From positions 310,001 through 374,000 of the forward strand of contig NW_020289978.1 of NCBI RefSeq assembly GCF_003144245.1: a stretch of 64,000 nt of DNA. The letters are read 5' to 3'. Shown here piece after piece: positions 60,333 through 64,000 of this stretch. Made by a program: the position numbers and the translations under genes. The stretch is from Jaminaea rosea (lineage: Eukaryota; Basidiomycota; Exobasidiomycetes; Microstromatales). Below the pieces are notes generated by a model, which was given only the letters and a program-made list of their open reading frames with translations, was not told where the DNA came from and ran no database searches. Positions within the stretch are counted from its first letter, which is position 1. Each line of letters opens with the position of its first letter.

Positions 60333-63114
60333 TCAATCAAACCCATCCATCTCATCCCCATCCCTCTCATCCGACCCTGCAGCACCATTGCCATTCGCCC
60401 CACCAGACCCGCCACGCCCGCCACTACCATTCAGCGTCCTCTTGACGGCAACCCAGATTCGAGCACGCCTCACTGCCTGCTTGGTCTCGTCAGCCAGATC
60501 GCCCTCTCGGACACCGGAGCGCATCACCTCCGTCACCAAGTCGCGGAGCTCGGCCGCCGAGGCAGTATCGCCTGGCATGGATGTGGGGAAACGGCGAGCG
60601 AGACGCCCGTCGACGTTGGTGCCGTGTCCTGAGAGGACGAGTGCGTAGATGACTCTGTCCGCCGACGAGGTGCTCATCATTGGCGAGCCAGTGGAGTGGG
60701 GCGAGTCTGGGCGAGGTGGAGCCAGCGACGTCGACCAAGCCGCAGAGGCTGCGCTAGCGGCTAGAGATGCCCCGAGCTGGTAGCGCTGCTTCATATCCTG
60801 ATGCTGGATGCCGGTCGGGTTCGGAGCAGCCGTGTACACCACGCCAACCTCACCGAATGGAGTGTTGGTGATAGTCGTCCTCACGACCTTGGTGCGGTTG
60901 CCCAGCTCGCCACGAGCGTACATACCCGGGTCGAGTCCGCCCAGAGCACGCTTGGCACGTCTGACTGACCAGCCTCGCAGCGCTTCGTTGAAGGTGTGGT
61001 CGTCGACGCGGGCAGCACCAGGGGCAGCATTGTCCATACCAAGCATGTCTTGCAGGTGAAGCGATTGCGTTGCTTTGGAGAAATCGCCCGGAGTCAGGGA
61101 CATGAGTTTCGTCAGGGAGCCTGCGATGGAGCGGGAGCAAAGTGAGCGGCCATGAAGTTATCGTCAGCGTCAGCGTTACAGTCCAGCGTCAAGCTGCTCT
61201 CGCTCTGCACTCACGATGGAAGTGGAAGGTGCTCAGCCCTGCCTTGGCCGCGTAGTCCTTCAACGTCCTTTTCCTAGGCTCTCCGTCCCCCTCTGTAATG
61301 CAGTTCGTGGCCACGAGCATCATCTCTCGCACGCACTCCCTGACCGCGATGACAGTGCGATGCTGATGCTGATGCTCTCCACCACCGGCCGCAACACCAG
61401 CTGACCTGGCCATGCCCGTCAGTCCAAGCCCATCCATCGGGGAGCCCGAGACGGCGCTACCAGGGCCGTAGGCCATCTCAGGGCGGCAACGCTTGCAGCT
61501 CTTGAATCCCATCGCCTCAGCCTTGATCGCTGCGTCCGGCTGGGAGAAGAAGCGAATGCAGTCGGAGCGACTGCCTCTCGGATGCCCTTGGTTGAGGTAC
61601 TGAGGAGGTTGACGATGCTTCGTAGCGCTTGCGCTGGCGTGGCACGAAGGGCGGCAGTACGTTTGAGCGGACGTGGATGCGTACAAGAAGTGGCGATCTG
61701 CGTGCAGAGATCGGTTCATCACTGCTTGCCATTTAGCCTCGTCGTCTTGATATTGCCAACCCTGAGCTGCGACGCCGCCATTGGTTGAGGAAGGGGGCAG
61801 AGAGGTCATCATAGAAGGAGGAAAGGCGGTTATTGACCCTGGCTGCATCGAGTTCAGGGAGTCGTGACCACTCAACCAAGTCGAGTGCTGCTGGCCGCTT
61901 GCTCCGTTGAGTCCCAGTATGGTGCTGTTGCCATTGACATCGCTCTGGCCCGCTCCATCCCACATCAATGGCATGCTTCGATACGACGTCGAAGATTCAT
62001 AAAGGGGTGCTCCGGATGCACGAGAGGTGCCGTTGCCGCTCATGTGGACTGGCTGCATCATGCCATTGGTAAGGTCGTGGCTGCTTGAATGGCCCACAAA
62101 GGGAAGAGAGTGATACTGGCCGGAGTTGTTGGACGTCGAAGAGGCGGACGACCACGGTGAAAGCTGATTCTTTGCCACACCATCCTGGTGAGCGGCTCTC
62201 AGCGACATGTCCTGCATGTGTTGCTGCGGCGGCGGCTGCATCGTTCCATTCAGTGAGGCTAATGAAGACGTCGATGAGTCTGCGTAGTAACTAGGTTGGT
62301 TCGATGGCGGGCCCATGGCCGTTCGTGAATCCGGGAACAGGGTAGAGCCATGCCTGTATGCTGGTTGAGCGTGTGGCTGGTGCTGAGAAGTTGATGGCAG
62401 GGCACGGGCAATTCCATAAGACGAAGGAGAGTGCTGCTGCTGCTGCTGCTGGCCAAGAAGCGCCGTCGAGTGAAGGCTCGGCATCGCTGTCGACGACTGA
62501 GCGCCGTAAGTTGCGGATCCAGCGTTGCTTGGACGCGCACTGTTTGGTCGAGAAGACGATGCCGATGAGATAGGCAGGGGCGTATTGGTTGACATGCTGG
62601 GTGAAGGGTCGAATTGAGTCTGTCCTGGCGAGCCGTTGTGGAAAGAGAGTGATGTTGCTGCGGAGGCTGAGGGAGTCGTGTCGTGCTGGTCCTGCTGTTG
62701 GTGCTGAAGAGGTCGAAGAGGCGTAGACGAGACGGCTCCTCCTCCAATAGCAGTGATGCCAGCATTGGACGAAGATGTTGAGGACGAGCCCGCTGTGCTC
62801 TGCGGCGGCCAGAGCGATGAAGAGAAGAACCTCATGCTGTTGTTGTTACTGCTAGGCATTGTAGGCGTGGAGATGGCTGAGCTGCTGCCAGCGCCATCCT
62901 CTGCTTTCGGCGCCCAGCCGTAGCTTGGAATGGGCGATGTCATCGATGTCGCGGTAGAGGCAGCTCCCGTGCCAACACTGAGAGCTGAGCTGCCGGTCCC
63001 GTATGCTGAATGCGTAGACTGATGAGCTTGGTACGATTGATGAGAAGCCGCCTGCTGATGCTGCTGCTGGTCGTCTTGATGCTGATCCGCAGGGTGCCGT
63101 GAGAAGGGGTGCAT
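60333..63114 (-). CDS. Ada-like protein: Cys4 zinc domain plus AraC-type helix-turn-helix
   Basis: Two exons, 61215-63114 and 60333-61120, joined across a 94-base intron (GTGAGT...GCAG), give 895 residues. The start is the ATG at 63114 (G at -3); an ATG at 63162 is possible. Residues 1 to about 460 are Ser/Gln-rich and disordered. An Ada zinc domain follows: WQAVMNRSLHADRHFLYA, TYCRPSC and SCKRCRPE, with ligands Cys487, Cys491, Cys540 and Cys543; the gap between the pairs is about 22 residues longer than in E. coli Ada. An AraC-type helix-turn-helix (TLKDYAAKAGLSTFHFHR, then SLTKLMSLTPGDF) is split by the intron. Downstream, KVVRTTITNTPFGEVGVVYT resembles the start of Ada's methyltransferase module, but I see no PCHR active site. 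Probably a transcription factor; phosphotriester repair is possible. Confidence 0.82.
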
Positions 63115-64000
63115 TACGGCGCTGACGGAGGAGTGGTGATAGGGGATGCGAGCAAGACACATTCGTAAAGAGATGAGGAAGGCTAGGAACTTATCCAAAT
63201 GGTGGGCGAGAGATGGTCGCAAAGGGCTGAGGTATCGTCGGCCGTGTTGACCAGAGGACCTGAAGGAGGAAGGTGTAAAGTACCGAGATGGAGAAGAGAG
63301 GTGCGCTTGACGGCTCCTTGAGAGATTGACAGTCGACAAGAGGCGACGAGCTAGTCAGCTGCTGGGCCTGGAGCGAGAGCGTCTAGTGGTGCCGGCTTGT
63401 TTCCCGGTCTGGTCGAAAGTCCGGTACGCGTTGAGCCGTGAGGGAGCCGAAGGATGGAGGTGATGAAGCGAGTTATCGAGAGCGGAGGACGAATACGGAG
63501 CTGCTGGAGGTCCCAAGAAATGACCACACACGGCTCCTTGAGCGCTATACGACAGGAAACGGGGCACGATTAGTGACCCTGAATGCTCAACGCAGCGGGA
63601 GTAGGCGCGAGAGCTCGCGTACGACCCCAAAAAGGGCGAGTACGTACTGAAGGACAAATATGTACCAAGGGCAGGAACGAGAAGGGAGAGGCGCGCCCGC
63701 TTTCCGTGGGAAGAAACCAAGGGGGCCTGGGGAGCAAGAGATGGGATTGAAATGGGCCGGTGCCGCTGGGTCGAGCGGAACAGCTACTCGATGTCGACCG
63801 ACTTGAGTCGGATGAGACGGGGAGGAGTTCGGGTCGGGCAGCTCCGTGCAGGCTGCGAGATGGACACCTTCGCCTCAAGGCAAACAGGGCAGAGAGATGA
63901 GGGTGAGTGGGCGGAAGACAAGACTTGCCGAACAGGGTCCGGTAATTGTCTGTGTTTAGGAGGAGTCTGAACGGGGAGCCCGAAGATTGAATCGACTAAG
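63115..64000. other. Upstream region of the Ada-like gene, no gene found
   Basis: The last 886 bases are upstream of the Ada-like gene and should include its promoter. The gene's frame stays open to 63339 without an ATG, so a short non-coding or coding 5' exon is possible. One ACGCGT lies near 63426. Small overlapping frames on both strands to the window end have no recognisable motif. Confidence 0.45.

Overview
This is a eukaryotic, fungal window: 25 protein genes on both strands, closely packed. About half carry short spliceosomal introns (63-131 bases) with GTGAGT/GTAAGT-type donors, CTAAC/CTGAC-like branch sites and CAG/TAG acceptors. The DNA is GC-rich, and the proteins have long Ser/Ala/Gly/Gln tracts. 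A large Zn2Cys6 regulator, a sedolisin-type protease, a Pmt4-type mannosyltransferase and an Nha1-type antiporter fit a basidiomycete, perhaps an Ustilaginomycotina-like yeast or smut relative. The species is not identifiable by eye. I found no rRNA, tRNA, CRISPR array, transposon or virus-derived element. Intron-exon structures below were built by hand from splice signals, reading-frame continuity and family conservation.

Layout. 1-8.5 kb: the 3' part of a coiled-coil protein, CENP-C/Mif2, the nucleoporin Nup53 and HMG-CoA synthase. 8.8-16.6 kb: a mitochondrial Mtf1-like factor with a very large insertion, Pmt4 and a Wss1-type DNA-protein-crosslink protease. 17-28 kb: an F-box protein, a class I histone deacetylase (Hos2/HDAC3 type), NMN adenylyltransferase, Rtf2 and Nop12. 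28-36.3 kb: an eight-exon ribonucleotide reductase large subunit, U2AF large subunit and a PQ-loop membrane protein. 36.4-45 kb: a Sis1-type DnaJ, an unrecognised coiled-coil protein, the HECT ligase Hul5 and a five-exon GNAT acetyltransferase. 45.8-54.7 kb: a secreted S53 protease, a DHHC palmitoyltransferase and a 1,547-residue Zn2Cys6 factor. 55.9-63.1 kb: kynureninase, an Na+/H+ antiporter and an Ada-like protein.

Most genes are housekeeping and do not form one pathway. Minor functional echoes are two NAD-synthesis genes (kynureninase and NMN adenylyltransferase) and several genes for chromosome replication or repair (RNR1, RTF2, WSS1, MIF2). Eight adjacent pairs are divergently transcribed and may share promoters.

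The most unusual gene is the last one (60333-63114, minus). It looks like a eukaryotic descendant of bacterial Ada: a Cys4 methylphosphotriester-type zinc domain, an AraC-like helix-turn-helix split by an intron, and what resembles the first half of the O6-methylguanine methyltransferase module, with no visible PCHR active site. This is the best candidate for something under-described.
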